A program made the translations under genes and the position numbers. Positions 47,337 to 56,462 of a stretch of 64,000 nucleotides of DNA are shown here, piece after piece (position 1 is the first letter of the stretch; each line of letters starts with the position of its first letter). The DNA lies in NCBI GenBank assembly GCA_963844325.1, contig CAWJNV010000002.1:7626001-7690000 (forward strand). Reading direction: 5' to 3'. The notes beneath the pieces are model-generated. The model worked only from the letters and a program-made list of their open reading frames with translations. It ran no database searches and was not told where the DNA came from. This DNA comes from CADCTQ01 sp963844325. GTDB lineage: Bacteria; Bacteroidota; Bacteroidia; Cytophagales; 172606-1.

Positions 47337-48092
47337 TTACATTTTTACGGCGATCCGGCCGGTGTAGTCAGCGCGGCCGAGGAAAATCTTGACGTTGTGC
47401 TCCCGGAAGTAATCGTCGGTGGCTTTCTGCGCCCCCTGCCAGTGCCCGTAATCGTCGATGATGAGGATGCCGCCCTTCACCAGCCGGGGAAACAGGTGCG
47501 TCAGTTCGTGGTACGTGGAGTCGTACCAGTCGGTGTCCAGCCGCAGCAGCGCAACCTGGTCGGGCACGTGGGCCGGAATGGTGTCTTCCACTTTGCCCTT
47601 CACGAAGTGCATGTTGGCGGCGGGGTACCCGGTGCCGTACACATTTTTCTTCACCTCTTCGATGGGGCTGTAGCACCAGATGTAATCCTGTTCGGTTTTT
47701 TCCCGGATCTCCAGCAGCGTTTTGGCCGAATCGCCTTCGTAAGACACGTCCACGCTCTCGCGGGGTTCGCTCATGCCCTCGAACGTATCGTAGAGGTAGA
47801 GGCTCCGGTCGGTCACTCCCAGGGCGGCCAATACTTTTGCAACGATCATCATGCTGCCTCCGCGCCACACGCCGCACTCCACCATGTCGCCCGCAATGCC
47901 GTTTTCGGCCAGGTACTTCACGGCGCGGATCAGCGACACCATTCTTTCCGGGCTGGTCATCGTAAACGGCTTCACCTGCTCGATCACCGCAATTTCCGCC
48001 AGCGTAAAATCGGGTGGGTAGGTGGTGTGTGCTTCCGCAGGGGGGGCCGCGGGGGTTTTGCTACTGAGTAATTGTTTTATACTGTTCAGCAT
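47337..48092 (-). CDS. TylF/MycF-family O-methyltransferase
   Basis: 251 residues from the ATG at 48092 (MLNSIKQLLSSKTPAAPPAE). VECGVWRGGSMMIVAKVLAA near 90 is the SAM site. LYDTFEGMSEP, LLRLDTDWYDSTYHELTHLF near 180 and GGILIIDDYGHWQGAQKATD with the metal-binding Asp pair are TylF landmarks. Family members methylate sugar hydroxyls in macrolides and in O-antigens. The start overlaps the end of the ABC ATPase gene by 32 bases, linking it tightly to export. A role in end-capping the glycan is an attractive inference. Confidence 0.9.
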   Translation of the reverse strand: MLNSIKQLLSSKTPAAPPAEAHTTYPPDFTLAEIAVIEQVKPFTMTSPERMVSLIRAVKYLAENGIAGDMVECGVWRGGSMMIVAKVLAALGVTDRSLYLYDTFEGMSEPRESVDVSYEGDSAKTLLEIREKTEQDYIWCYSPIEEVKKNVYGTGYPAANMHFVKGKVEDTIPAHVPDQVALLRLDTDWYDSTYHELTHLFPRLVKGGILIIDDYGHWQGAQKATDDYFREHNVKIFLGRADYTGRIAVKM

Positions 48093-49329
48093 TGCTATGA
48101 TGATAAAGGTCTTTGGTAAGCACTTCCCAGGTCCCTTCCTCCGTGTAGACACAGGCGTTGGGCTGCCACTGGAACTCCCGCAGGTTGCCGTACATCACTA
48201 CTTCGAACGGGCATACGTTTTCCAGCACCTGGAACACCTCCCCGCCGGGGGGCTCCGACAGGTAGATTTTGAGCGTGTACTTGCCCATGTACAGGCGCAG
48301 CTTGGGGATCACGCACACCAGCGTATGCTCACCCGCTTCCCGGCACATGGGCAACTGCGAATCAAACACCCACAGGTGGGCGCAGTTGCGTTCTTTGGCG
48401 TCTACGACCTGGAAAGACAAACAGGCGCCCCGCACCGGGCCCGGCGTGGCAATGGTGATTTCCACCGTCATGTCCTTGCCGTTGGTCTGCACGTTGTTGG
48501 GCAGTGAGGTACCCAGGCGCACCCCGGCGATTTTGGGCCGGGTGGCCGGGGTGGGGTCGGCGTAGGTCAGTTCGGTGCGTTTGCTGGCGTTGAGGTAGCT
48601 GTCGATAATGGCTTCGGTGGGTCCGGCCGAGGTCAGGTGCCCTTTCTGGAGAAAAATGGCTTTTGACGTCAGGGTAGAAATGGCCTGCATGTCGTGGCTC
48701 ACGAAGAGCACGGTTTTTCCCTGGCTGGCTACTTCGTTCATCTTGCCCAGGCACTTTTTCTGGAACTCCGCGTCGCCCACGGCCAGCACTTCGTCAATGA
48801 TGAGGATTTCGGGCTCCAGGTGGGCGGCCACGGCAAAGGCCAGGCGCACGTACATGCCGCTGGAATAGAATTTTACGGGCGTATCGATGAATTTCTCCAC
48901 CCCCGAGAAGGCCACGATCTCGTCGAAGCGGGCTTTGATCTCGCGGCGGGTCATGCCCAGAATGGTACCGTTGAGAAACACGTTTTCCCGGCCGCTGAGT
49001 TCGGGGTGGAAACCGGTGCCCACTTCCAGCAGGGAGGCCACGCGGCCGTCCATTTCAATGCGGCCCCGGGTGGGTTCGGTAATGCGCGAAAGGAGTTTGA
49101 GCAGCGTGCTTTTGCCCGCGCCGTTCTTGCCGATCACGCCGACGGCCTCCCCCTTTTTGATCTCGAACGAAACGTCCTGCAACGCCCAGAAGTCCTGGCT
49201 GGCGTCCCGCGCTTTGCCCGTCAGCCGGTTCCACTGGTAGGTGAGGCTTTCCCGCAGCGAACCACTCTTGCGGGCGCCGAGCTGGTACAACTTGGAAAGG
49301 TTCTCTGCTTTGATGGCAACTTCGGACAT
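48061..49329 (-). CDS. wzt: Polysaccharide export ABC ATPase, Wzt type with C-terminal recognition domain
   Basis: 422 residues. ATPase half: Walker A GVIGKNGAGKSTLLKLLSRI near 65, ELSGRENVFLNGTILGM, signature YSSGMYVRLAFAVAAHLEPE, Walker B ILIIDEVLAVGDAEF, H-loop FVSHDMQAI. After about residue 245 comes an added domain of some 170 residues (RPKIAGVRLGTSLPNNVQTN, MTVEITIATPGPVRGACLSF) with the beta-sandwich character of Wzt C-terminal domains, which in E. coli O8/O9a bind the modified non-reducing end of the finished chain. It pairs with the permease upstream; the gap of 93 bases is the largest in the block. Confidence 0.94.
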   Translation of the reverse strand: MSEVAIKAENLSKLYQLGARKSGSLRESLTYQWNRLTGKARDASQDFWALQDVSFEIKKGEAVGVIGKNGAGKSTLLKLLSRITEPTRGRIEMDGRVASLLEVGTGFHPELSGRENVFLNGTILGMTRREIKARFDEIVAFSGVEKFIDTPVKFYSSGMYVRLAFAVAAHLEPEILIIDEVLAVGDAEFQKKCLGKMNEVASQGKTVLFVSHDMQAISTLTSKAIFLQKGHLTSAGPTEAIIDSYLNASKRTELTYADPTPATRPKIAGVRLGTSLPNNVQTNGKDMTVEITIATPGPVRGACLSFQVVDAKERNCAHLWVFDSQLPMCREAGEHTLVCVIPKLRLYMGKYTLKIYLSEPPGGEVFQVLENVCPFEVVMYGNLREFQWQPNACVYTEEGTWEVLTKDLYHHSNAEQYKTITQ

Positions 49330-49422
49330 ATTCCTGATCAAAAAGGTAACCGCAAGTTACGGCTTAAAAAGCCGCGTTCGCTTTCGAAGTATGATATTCG
49401 CTTAAATTGACCAAAAGGAGGG

Positions 49423-50238
49423 CTATACGATGTCGGCCATCACGCGTTCCACTTTCCGGAAGTAAAGCAGCCCGGTGAGGAAGAGCACCACGGCCAGGCC
49501 GAACGAAAGGTAGGCGTACGGATGGGGCGCCGGCGTGCCCAGCATGCTCCACCGGAAGCCTTCCACCACGCCCGTCATCGGGTTGAGGTGCACCAGCAGC
49601 TGGAAACGCTCCGGGATGAGGGAGGTGGGGTACGCAATGGGGGTGGCGTACAGGCCGATCTGCACCAGGAAGGGTACGATGTGCTGGAAGTCGCGGTAGC
49701 GGATGGTGAGGGCACTCAGCCAGATGCCCACGCCCAGGGCCGTAATGATGGTAAGCAGCACGAACACCGGCAGGAACACGATGTTGGCGGAAAGCGAAAC
49801 GCCGAACCAAACGGCCAGCCCCAGCACGAACGCGAAGCTGATGGCGAAGTCCACAAAACCCACCACGGCCTTGGAAAGCGGAATGATGAGCCGGGGAAAA
49901 TAGATTTTCTGGATCATGCCCTGGGCGCTGATGATGGAATTGCCCGCCTGGTTCATCACGAAGGCAAAGTACGTCCAGGCGCTCATGCCGCACATGGCAA
50001 ACACTGGGTAGGGCACGCCGGCCGTGTCCACGCGCATGGCCCGGCCAAACACCAGGGTGAAAATCAGTAAGGTGCACAGCGGCTGGAGCACGGCCCACAG
50101 CACGCCCAGGAAGGTTTGGGCGTAACGCACCCGGAAATCGCGGTAAGCCAGAATCAAAAAGAGATCGCGGTAGGCGAACAGTTCCCTGCCATTCAGCCAG
50201 ATGCTCCGCTCCCGCGGGTCAATTACCAGTTTAGCCAT
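49423..50238 (-). CDS. wzm: Polysaccharide export ABC permease, Wzm type
   Basis: 271 residues from MAKLVIDPRERSIWLNGREL. ABC-2 permease with six hydrophobic segments: FLGVLWAVLQPLCTLLIFTL, YPVFAMCGMSAWTYFAFVMN, AVVGFVDFAISFAFVLGLAV, IVFLPVFVLLTIITALGVGI, HIVPFLVQIGLYATPIAYPT and YLSFGLAVVLFLTGLLYF. ILAYRDFRVRYAQTFLGVLW at the cytoplasmic start is typical of Wzm/KpsM. With Wzt it should move the lipid-linked glycan across the inner membrane. It heads the exporter block, which is followed by the TylF and class I methyltransferase genes. Confidence 0.94.
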   Translation of the reverse strand: MAKLVIDPRERSIWLNGRELFAYRDLFLILAYRDFRVRYAQTFLGVLWAVLQPLCTLLIFTLVFGRAMRVDTAGVPYPVFAMCGMSAWTYFAFVMNQAGNSIISAQGMIQKIYFPRLIIPLSKAVVGFVDFAISFAFVLGLAVWFGVSLSANIVFLPVFVLLTIITALGVGIWLSALTIRYRDFQHIVPFLVQIGLYATPIAYPTSLIPERFQLLVHLNPMTGVVEGFRWSMLGTPAPHPYAYLSFGLAVVLFLTGLLYFRKVERVMADIV

Positions 50239-50333
50239 CGTTGGAAGTTTCCTCGCCAACGAATTTACCTAAACTTTACCGGTAGGGCGTCGCGCCGCGG
50301 CCCCCCGGGCCGGGAACGATGTAAGAATTGCGC

Positions 50334-53300
50334 CTAATCAATAAGCAACGGTTTGACCAGGGTCTGGTCGCGGTAACCCACGCGGATAAAATACATTCCC
50401 CGGGCCAGGTGGCCCAGCCACTGCGGCTTTTCGTTGTAACCGCCCGGGTACTCCCGGCTGCCTTCGGCAACCACCGTCCGGCCCAGCGCATCCACGACTT
50501 CGAGGCGCACGCCGCCCGCTTCGGGCAGGATAAAGGCCAGCCGGAACTGGTAACGGGCCGGGTTGGGGGCCGGGTTGAGCAGCGTAAAGGCATTGGCGGC
50601 GTTTACGCACTCCCGGTTGCTGAGCGTCCCGTGTACGGGGTCGCTGGCCTGCACGCAGAAGGTTTCCCCCGTGGCGCCCCCGGCAACCTGCGGCGGGGTG
50701 AACGTATAGCTCAGCGCCCCGTCGGCGGGCAGCGAGCCGGTCCAGGCGTGCTCGGCGGGAACGCCACCGTCCATCGCCACCCGGAACGTCAGCGACCGCA
50801 GGGTTTCCGAGCCTTTGTTGAGCACCCTGACGAGCAGCCGGGTGTTGCTGCCCGCGCCCTGCACGGCCACCCGCTCCAGCCGCAGTGCGTAAGAATCCAT
50901 CTCTTTCACCACCGTCACGTCCTGGGCCACCGTGCGGGTGCAGCCGGCCGCGTTGCGGACGGTCAGGGCTACCCGGTAGGTGCCCCGGGCGGGGTACGTA
51001 TGCACCGGGTCCGGAGAACCGGCCGTCCCTCCGTCGCCAAAGTCCCACTGCCAGGCCACGGCGTCGCTGGCCGCCGCCCTGAAGGCGAGTTCCAACGGTT
51101 CGCTGGCGGAGGGTTGGTAGGTAAACGTGGCGTTGAAGGCACCGGCGACGGCAACCTGGCGGGTCGTGGTGCTCCGGCAGCCGGCCGCCGTAGTCACCGT
51201 GAGGGTTACCTCGGCCGTACCCGTGCCGGCGGCGAACGCAACGACCGGGGCCCGGTCGGTAAAGGTCTGCCCGGCAACCTGCCACTGCCACTGCGCCACG
51301 GCATCACCCGCGCCGGGAATGCTTTTGTCTTCCAGGGTGATGGACTGGCCCGCGCACACGGTGGCCGGCAGGGCAAAATCAGCCACCGGGGCGTCCACCA
51401 CCTGAATCGTCTTTTGCACGGCGTTGCGGCACCGCGTTCCCGCGGTAACCACCAGCGTCACCGTGTAGGTGCCCGTTTGCCGGTACGTGTGCGTCGGATT
51501 AGCGACGGTTGCCACGTCCCCGTCCCCGAATTCCCAGTACCACTCCGACAGGTCGTCGCCGGTATGCGCGGCCGACTGGCTGGTAAAGGCCACGGTTTTG
51601 GCGCCGCAATCCAACTGGTGCGTGAAGCTGGCCCGGGGCGAAGGGGTCACGGTTATCGTTTTTGATAGGGAATCGGTGCAGCCGTGGCTGGTAAGCACCA
51701 CCAGTTTGGCCGTGTACGTACCCGGCCGTTGGTACACGTGCGTAGCCTGCTGCCCGGTGGCGGTGTTTTCGGCCCCGCTGCCGGGGTCCCCGAAGTTCCA
51801 TTGCCACCCCGTGATGGCCCCTTCCACCGGGCTGCTTTCATCGGCAAACGAAACCGCTTCTCCCGAACAGGCCAGCGAAGTACTGAAAGCCACCCGGGGC
51901 AGCCGGCGAATGACGATGTTTTTGGTGCGGGAAGTCGTACACCCGACCGCGTTGGTCATGGTCAGGGAGACCGTGTAGGTGCCGGTGGTGGTGTACTCGT
52001 GCACGGGGCTGACCGCGTCGGAAAAAGTGCCGTCACCAAAATTCCACTGGCGGGCCGTGACTTCCGCGCCGGCCGGCACCACCGACTGATCCACGAACTG
52101 GGTCTGGCCGCCAATGCACAGGGAGCTTTCGGTGAAGTTTACGCGTACGCCCGGTTTGATGGCTACGGCTTTGCTCACGCTGACGCTGCACCCGCTCACG
52201 CCCTTCACCGTCAGGGTGGCGGTGTAGTTGCCGGCCTCGGGGTAGGCGTACGAAACGGTTGCCCCCCCGGCCTTGTCGCCGTTGCCGAAGTCCCATTCCC
52301 AGCTGACCGGGGTATCGTCGAGTACAACCGATGCGTCGGCAAAAGTTTGCGGCTGGTTGGAGCAAAACGCTTCCGGAACGACCGAACGCGGGGTGGTGTT
52401 CCGGTAAATTATAACGGATTGCGTGGCCGAAGAGGTACGGCCGCACAGATCGGTAGCCGTAAGGGTTACCAGGTAGGTACCCGCCGTCTCGTACGGGTGC
52501 GTGGCAATGAGCCCGGTACCGGTAGTGCCGTCACCAAAACTCCAGCTGCACGACGCAATGCGGTTCCCGGTGGACAACGGCGTGGCCACAAAACGGGTCG
52601 CGGCCCCCACGCACTGGTTGCCGGCGGTGAAATTTGCCTGAAGGGCGGGACGCACAAACACGGAGTCGGTGCGGGAACTGGCATTGCGGTCCCAGTCGTA
52701 GGCAGTCAGGTTGATCTTCTGCCAGCCGCTCTGCGCGTAGCTGATCTGCGTGGGGGCAGGCTCGGTTGACGCCGCGACGTTGGGGGCGCAGGGGCTGGGA
52801 AAGGAGAACCGGTATACTTTTTTGTAGAAGTAGTCGGTAGCCAGCAACGCGTTCTCCGACTGGTGCTGCACCAGGTCGAGCCCCGTGCCCTCTCCCACGA
52901 AGCGGCCCGCCAGTTCCACCCGCGGTTCGGCCGTAGCCAGGTCGCGGCCAAAATTGTAGCGGAGCAGGTCGCCGTTGAAAAGGACGACGAACGCCAGGTA
53001 CTCGTCGTTGCTGCGGGTCATTACCGCCCTTCCCGCCCCGAAGGGGTAATCATACAGATGGGTCAGGTCCTGAACCTGCGGCCGGGAAAAGAGCCTGTTG
53101 CCGAAGCTGAGCTTGTAAAACTGTTTGTTGTAAGAGGTTGCAACGCCGTACCACTGGTTGCAGGATTGCTGGAGCGCCACCCCGATCAGGCCGCTGCCCG
53201 AATTGGGCAGCGGGTCCGTTACCAGGATGTCTTCCCGCGCCGGCACGGCCGTGACGGAGTCTCTGAAGCGGACCAGCAGCAGGGAGTTGTCCACGAAGTT

Positions 53301-55364
53301 GGTGATGACGGCAATGGTATTTTTGCCCTCCTGGGCCAGTGCAATCCCCCGCGGCATCTTCAGGAACCGGTCGAGGGTGCTCAGCCGCTCTGCCTGCGGG
53401 GTGCTCCTGAGGTTGCTGCCGAAATTCAGCCGCACGATGCTGAAGTTGGAGGCGTAATTGGCCAGGTTCGCCACCAGGGCGTACCAGTTGTCGCCCTCTT
53501 TCACGAACTTTAGCTGCTCGGGCCTGAACAGCAGGTTGTTGGGGTTGCCAATCGAGACTACTGCCGGCGCATTGCTGAGGCTGCTGCCAAACTCCAGCCG
53601 GAAGAGGATGTTGTTGTCGCGGCTGCTGGCAAACCCGTACCAGTTGGTGCCGTCAAAAACGGTAGTCATGTCGGTCAGCATGTTGGCCGCTGGCACGGTA
53701 GCCACCGACTGAACGGTTGGCGCGTTGGTAAAGTCGCCGCTGCAAAAATCCCACGCGTAGCTTTTGGCCCCTACGGTCGCGTTGGTAATGTTAAAGGGTT
53801 CATTGGCGCAGACCGTATCGGGCAGGGAAAAGGCTGGCAGCGGGCAGGCAAGCGGCACGTTGTTGGCAACGCTTACCTTTTTGGTAACCGAAGCGGATGC
53901 CCCGCACGTGTTGGTAGCCGTCAGGGTAACGTCGTAGGTGCCGTTGGCCGGGAAAACGTGGGTGGGAGAAGCTTCCGTGGCAGCCGTACCATCCCCGAAA
54001 TTCCACTGCCAGGCCACGTACCGGTCGCCGGGGGGCGCAATGGCGGTGAACTGGGTCGGGGAACTGCCCGTGGTAAAGTCGATGCCGGCGCCGCCCTTCA
54101 CGAATACGTCCCGGGTAATGCTTTCGTGCTTCGTACCCTGGTAGGCCGTTAAAGTGACCTTGTAGGTGCCGGCCCGCGCGTACTTTACGTCCGCCGGGCT
54201 GCCGGCGCCCGAGGCGGGAACCGACGCCGCGCAGGGGTGCGGGAAGTTCAGCCGGAACACTTTGTTGGAAAAGTAACTGATCGCGTAGGCGAACCACGTT
54301 GAACCCGCCTTCCGCATCGAAAAACCCTGGCTGTTTACCAGGGGCTGCATGACGCCAAGGTCGGTTACGGCGGGCACCGGGGTAGCCATGCTTTCCCCGA
54401 AACTCAGGTGGTACATGGCGCCTTTCAGGGTCAGCAGCACCGCAGCAAACGTACCGGCCTCCTGCGTGAACTGCTGGTTGAAGAGGATCGCGTTGGCGGG
54501 AATGTTCAAAGTCAGGCGGCTGATGGCGGGCAGGCTGAAAAGCGACGGCCCGAAGTCCAGTTTCCAGACGCCCGAGGTATTGGTTCCCAGCGTCAGGCCG
54601 TACCAGCGGTCACAGTCCTGGATCACTTCCGTATTGGCAAGGTCGAGGGTTACGGTGGAAAGGGGATTGGTTTTGAGGAGGCTGATGCCGGCCGCGGCCG
54701 CCGTAAGGGTAGTGCCCAGGTTAGCCAGCACCAGCGTATTATCGCCGGCGTTGGTGATGACGGCCACGTAGTTGCCGTTGTCCCGGGCAACCCTGAGTCC
54801 CCGGGGCCGGTTCAATTGTCCGCCGAAATTTCCCAGGTCGGTAACCGAAGGCGTACTGATCAGGGTCGGGCCGAAGTCGAGGCGCACCAGGTTCGAATTG
54901 CCGAAAGTATTGACGGTAAAGGCGTGCCAGTTGCCCCCCTCCTGCACGAAGTCGAGGGGTTCGGGCCGGCTGATACCCGTTCCCAAAACGCCTAAGTTCG
55001 ACAGGGTCGGGCTGCTGTCGGGGTTGCTGCCGAAATCGAGCCGGAAAAGGGAGTTGTTGTCCCGGCCGAAGAAAAACGCGAAGTAATTCGTACCGTCAAA
55101 AACGGTGGTAATGTTGGAGGGATTGTTGGCCGCCGTAACGGTGAGCAGTTCGGTAACGCGGGGCGTACCGGTCAGGTCGTCGCCGCTGCAAAAATCCCAT
55201 TCGTACCGGTCGGCGCCGGTCGACGTATTTACGAGGGGAAAGGGCTGGTCAATGCAAACCGTGTCGGGAATGGTAAAGCCGGGCTGGGGGCACTGCCCGG
55301 AGGCAGATGCCCAACGCAGCAGGCAGCCCAGCAAAAAGAGAAATGCGCGGCCATGCTTATGCAT
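50334..55364 (-). CDS. Giant secreted PKD-repeat protein with two inserted propeller-like units and T9SS sorting domain
   Basis: 1676 residues with signal peptide MHKHGRAFLFLLGCLLRWAS ending near SGQ. From about 30 to 425 and about 510 to 920 two related units occur. Each opens with FTIPDTVC or FSLPDTVC and a half PKD (YEWDFCSGD, YAWDFCSGD). Each then holds roughly 330-350 residues of six repeats ending LxFGxxLxSxP (LFRLDFGSNPDSSPTLSNLG, LVRLDFGPTLISTPSVTDLG), then the second half of a PKD (YARAGTYKVTLTAYQG; YAQSGWQKINLTAYDW). Seven canonical PKD domains (WNFGDGT ... YxxxGTYxVTLT) and one degenerate copy occupy about 425-505 and 930-1480. The last 75 residues (NPAPNPARYQFRLAFILPEA ... GMYFIRVGYRDQTLVKPLLI) are a type A T9SS sorting domain. 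It should be exported and attached to or released from the surface. Binding partner unknown; adhesin-like. Confidence 0.92.
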   Translation of the reverse strand: MHKHGRAFLFLLGCLLRWASASGQCPQPGFTIPDTVCIDQPFPLVNTSTGADRYEWDFCSGDDLTGTPRVTELLTVTAANNPSNITTVFDGTNYFAFFFGRDNNSLFRLDFGSNPDSSPTLSNLGVLGTGISRPEPLDFVQEGGNWHAFTVNTFGNSNLVRLDFGPTLISTPSVTDLGNFGGQLNRPRGLRVARDNGNYVAVITNAGDNTLVLANLGTTLTAAAAGISLLKTNPLSTVTLDLANTEVIQDCDRWYGLTLGTNTSGVWKLDFGPSLFSLPAISRLTLNIPANAILFNQQFTQEAGTFAAVLLTLKGAMYHLSFGESMATPVPAVTDLGVMQPLVNSQGFSMRKAGSTWFAYAISYFSNKVFRLNFPHPCAASVPASGAGSPADVKYARAGTYKVTLTAYQGTKHESITRDVFVKGGAGIDFTTGSSPTQFTAIAPPGDRYVAWQWNFGDGTAATEASPTHVFPANGTYDVTLTATNTCGASASVTKKVSVANNVPLACPLPAFSLPDTVCANEPFNITNATVGAKSYAWDFCSGDFTNAPTVQSVATVPAANMLTDMTTVFDGTNWYGFASSRDNNILFRLEFGSSLSNAPAVVSIGNPNNLLFRPEQLKFVKEGDNWYALVANLANYASNFSIVRLNFGSNLRSTPQAERLSTLDRFLKMPRGIALAQEGKNTIAVITNFVDNSLLLVRFRDSVTAVPAREDILVTDPLPNSGSGLIGVALQQSCNQWYGVATSYNKQFYKLSFGNRLFSRPQVQDLTHLYDYPFGAGRAVMTRSNDEYLAFVVLFNGDLLRYNFGRDLATAEPRVELAGRFVGEGTGLDLVQHQSENALLATDYFYKKVYRFSFPSPCAPNVAASTEPAPTQISYAQSGWQKINLTAYDWDRNASSRTDSVFVRPALQANFTAGNQCVGAATRFVATPLSTGNRIASCSWSFGDGTTGTGLIATHPYETAGTYLVTLTATDLCGRTSSATQSVIIYRNTTPRSVVPEAFCSNQPQTFADASVVLDDTPVSWEWDFGNGDKAGGATVSYAYPEAGNYTATLTVKGVSGCSVSVSKAVAIKPGVRVNFTESSLCIGGQTQFVDQSVVPAGAEVTARQWNFGDGTFSDAVSPVHEYTTTGTYTVSLTMTNAVGCTTSRTKNIVIRRLPRVAFSTSLACSGEAVSFADESSPVEGAITGWQWNFGDPGSGAENTATGQQATHVYQRPGTYTAKLVVLTSHGCTDSLSKTITVTPSPRASFTHQLDCGAKTVAFTSQSAAHTGDDLSEWYWEFGDGDVATVANPTHTYRQTGTYTVTLVVTAGTRCRNAVQKTIQVVDAPVADFALPATVCAGQSITLEDKSIPGAGDAVAQWQWQVAGQTFTDRAPVVAFAAGTGTAEVTLTVTTAAGCRSTTTRQVAVAGAFNATFTYQPSASEPLELAFRAAASDAVAWQWDFGDGGTAGSPDPVHTYPARGTYRVALTVRNAAGCTRTVAQDVTVVKEMDSYALRLERVAVQGAGSNTRLLVRVLNKGSETLRSLTFRVAMDGGVPAEHAWTGSLPADGALSYTFTPPQVAGGATGETFCVQASDPVHGTLSNRECVNAANAFTLLNPAPNPARYQFRLAFILPEAGGVRLEVVDALGRTVVAEGSREYPGGYNEKPQWLGHLARGMYFIRVGYRDQTLVKPLLID

Positions 55365-55382
55365 GCACTAGGGGGTATGAAC

Positions 55383-56322
55383 TCAGGAGTTGACTTCGGC
55401 CTGCCCGGCGTACTCCTCATATACCATCCGCAACCCTTCTTCCAGCGTGATCCGGTGGCGCCACCCCAGGCCATGCAGCTTCGACACGTCCATCAGCTTG
55501 CGGGGGGTGCCGTCCGGTTTGGAGGTATTCCAGGAAATGTAACCTTCGTAGCCCACTGTCGCTTTGACAGATTCCGCAAGTTCGCGGATGGAAAGGTCTT
55601 CGCCGGTACCGATGTTGATCAATTCCGGTTGGTTGTAATGTAACATCAGAAAATAGCACGCGTCGGCCAGGTCGTCGGCGTGCAGGAATTCCCGCTTGGG
55701 CGTGCCCGAACCCCACACTTCCACGCTGGGGGCGCCGCTCAGCCTTGGCCTCGTGGAATTTGCGGATCAGGGCCGGCAGCACGTGCGAGTTGTTGAGGTC
55801 ATAATTATCGTTGGGCCCGTAGAGGTTGGTGGGCATTACCGAAATAAAATTACACCCGTACTGGCTCCGGTACGCTTCGCACAGCTTAATGCCCGCAATC
55901 TTGGCAATGGCGTAGGGTTCGTTGGTGGGCTCCAGCAGCCCGGTGAGCAGGTATTCTTCCTTGAGGGGCTGGGGCGCCAGCTTCGGGTAAATGCACGACG
56001 AACCCAGGAAGAGCAGCTTTTTGACCCCGTGCCGCTGCGACTGGTGGATCACGTTGTTCTGGATCATCAGGTTGTCGTAGAGGAACTCGCCGCGGTACAC
56101 GTTGTTGGCGTGGATGCCGCCCACTTTGGCCGCCGCCAGGAACACGTAGTCCGGCTTTTCTTCCGCGAAGAAGTCGGCCACGGCCCGCTGGTCGCGCAAA
56201 TCCAGCCCGGAAGAGACGCGGAACACGAAATTGTTGTACCCTTCGGCCAGCAGCCGGCGGTGGATGGCCGAGCCTACCATGCCCCGGTGACCGGCAATGT
56301 ATATTTTAGCGTTTTTTTCCAA
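55383..56322 (-). pseudogene. fcl: GDP-L-fucose synthase, with one frameshift
   Basis: NADPH-dependent epimerase-reductase that converts GDP-4-keto-6-deoxymannose to GDP-L-fucose; about 312 residues if repaired. The N-terminal part reads AKIYIAGHRGMVGSAIHRRL, FLAAAKVGGIHANNVYRGEF, LLFLGSSCIYPKLAPQPLKE and EPYAIAKIAGIKLCEAYRSQ, with the catalytic Ser, Tyr and Lys. The frame breaks after KFHEAKAE and resumes as GAPSVEVWGSGTPKREFLHA. One extra base at about 55737 explains it. There is no ATG: the gene would start at TTG 56322 or GTG 56370. The mannose dehydratase partner gmd is not in the window. It lies 18 bases upstream of the PKD gene and could share its transcript. Confidence 0.93.
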
Positions 56323-56462
56323 GGTAAAAAGGCGTAAATTTGGTATAGTGATTTTAAAAATTGCTGCCACTAATTTACCAACTCAAAATAAATAAGCCCC
56401 GGGTGCGTTCAAAAAAGTACCGGGCTCCGAAAGCTTTTTCCTACTTATTTTCTGCTACCTGC

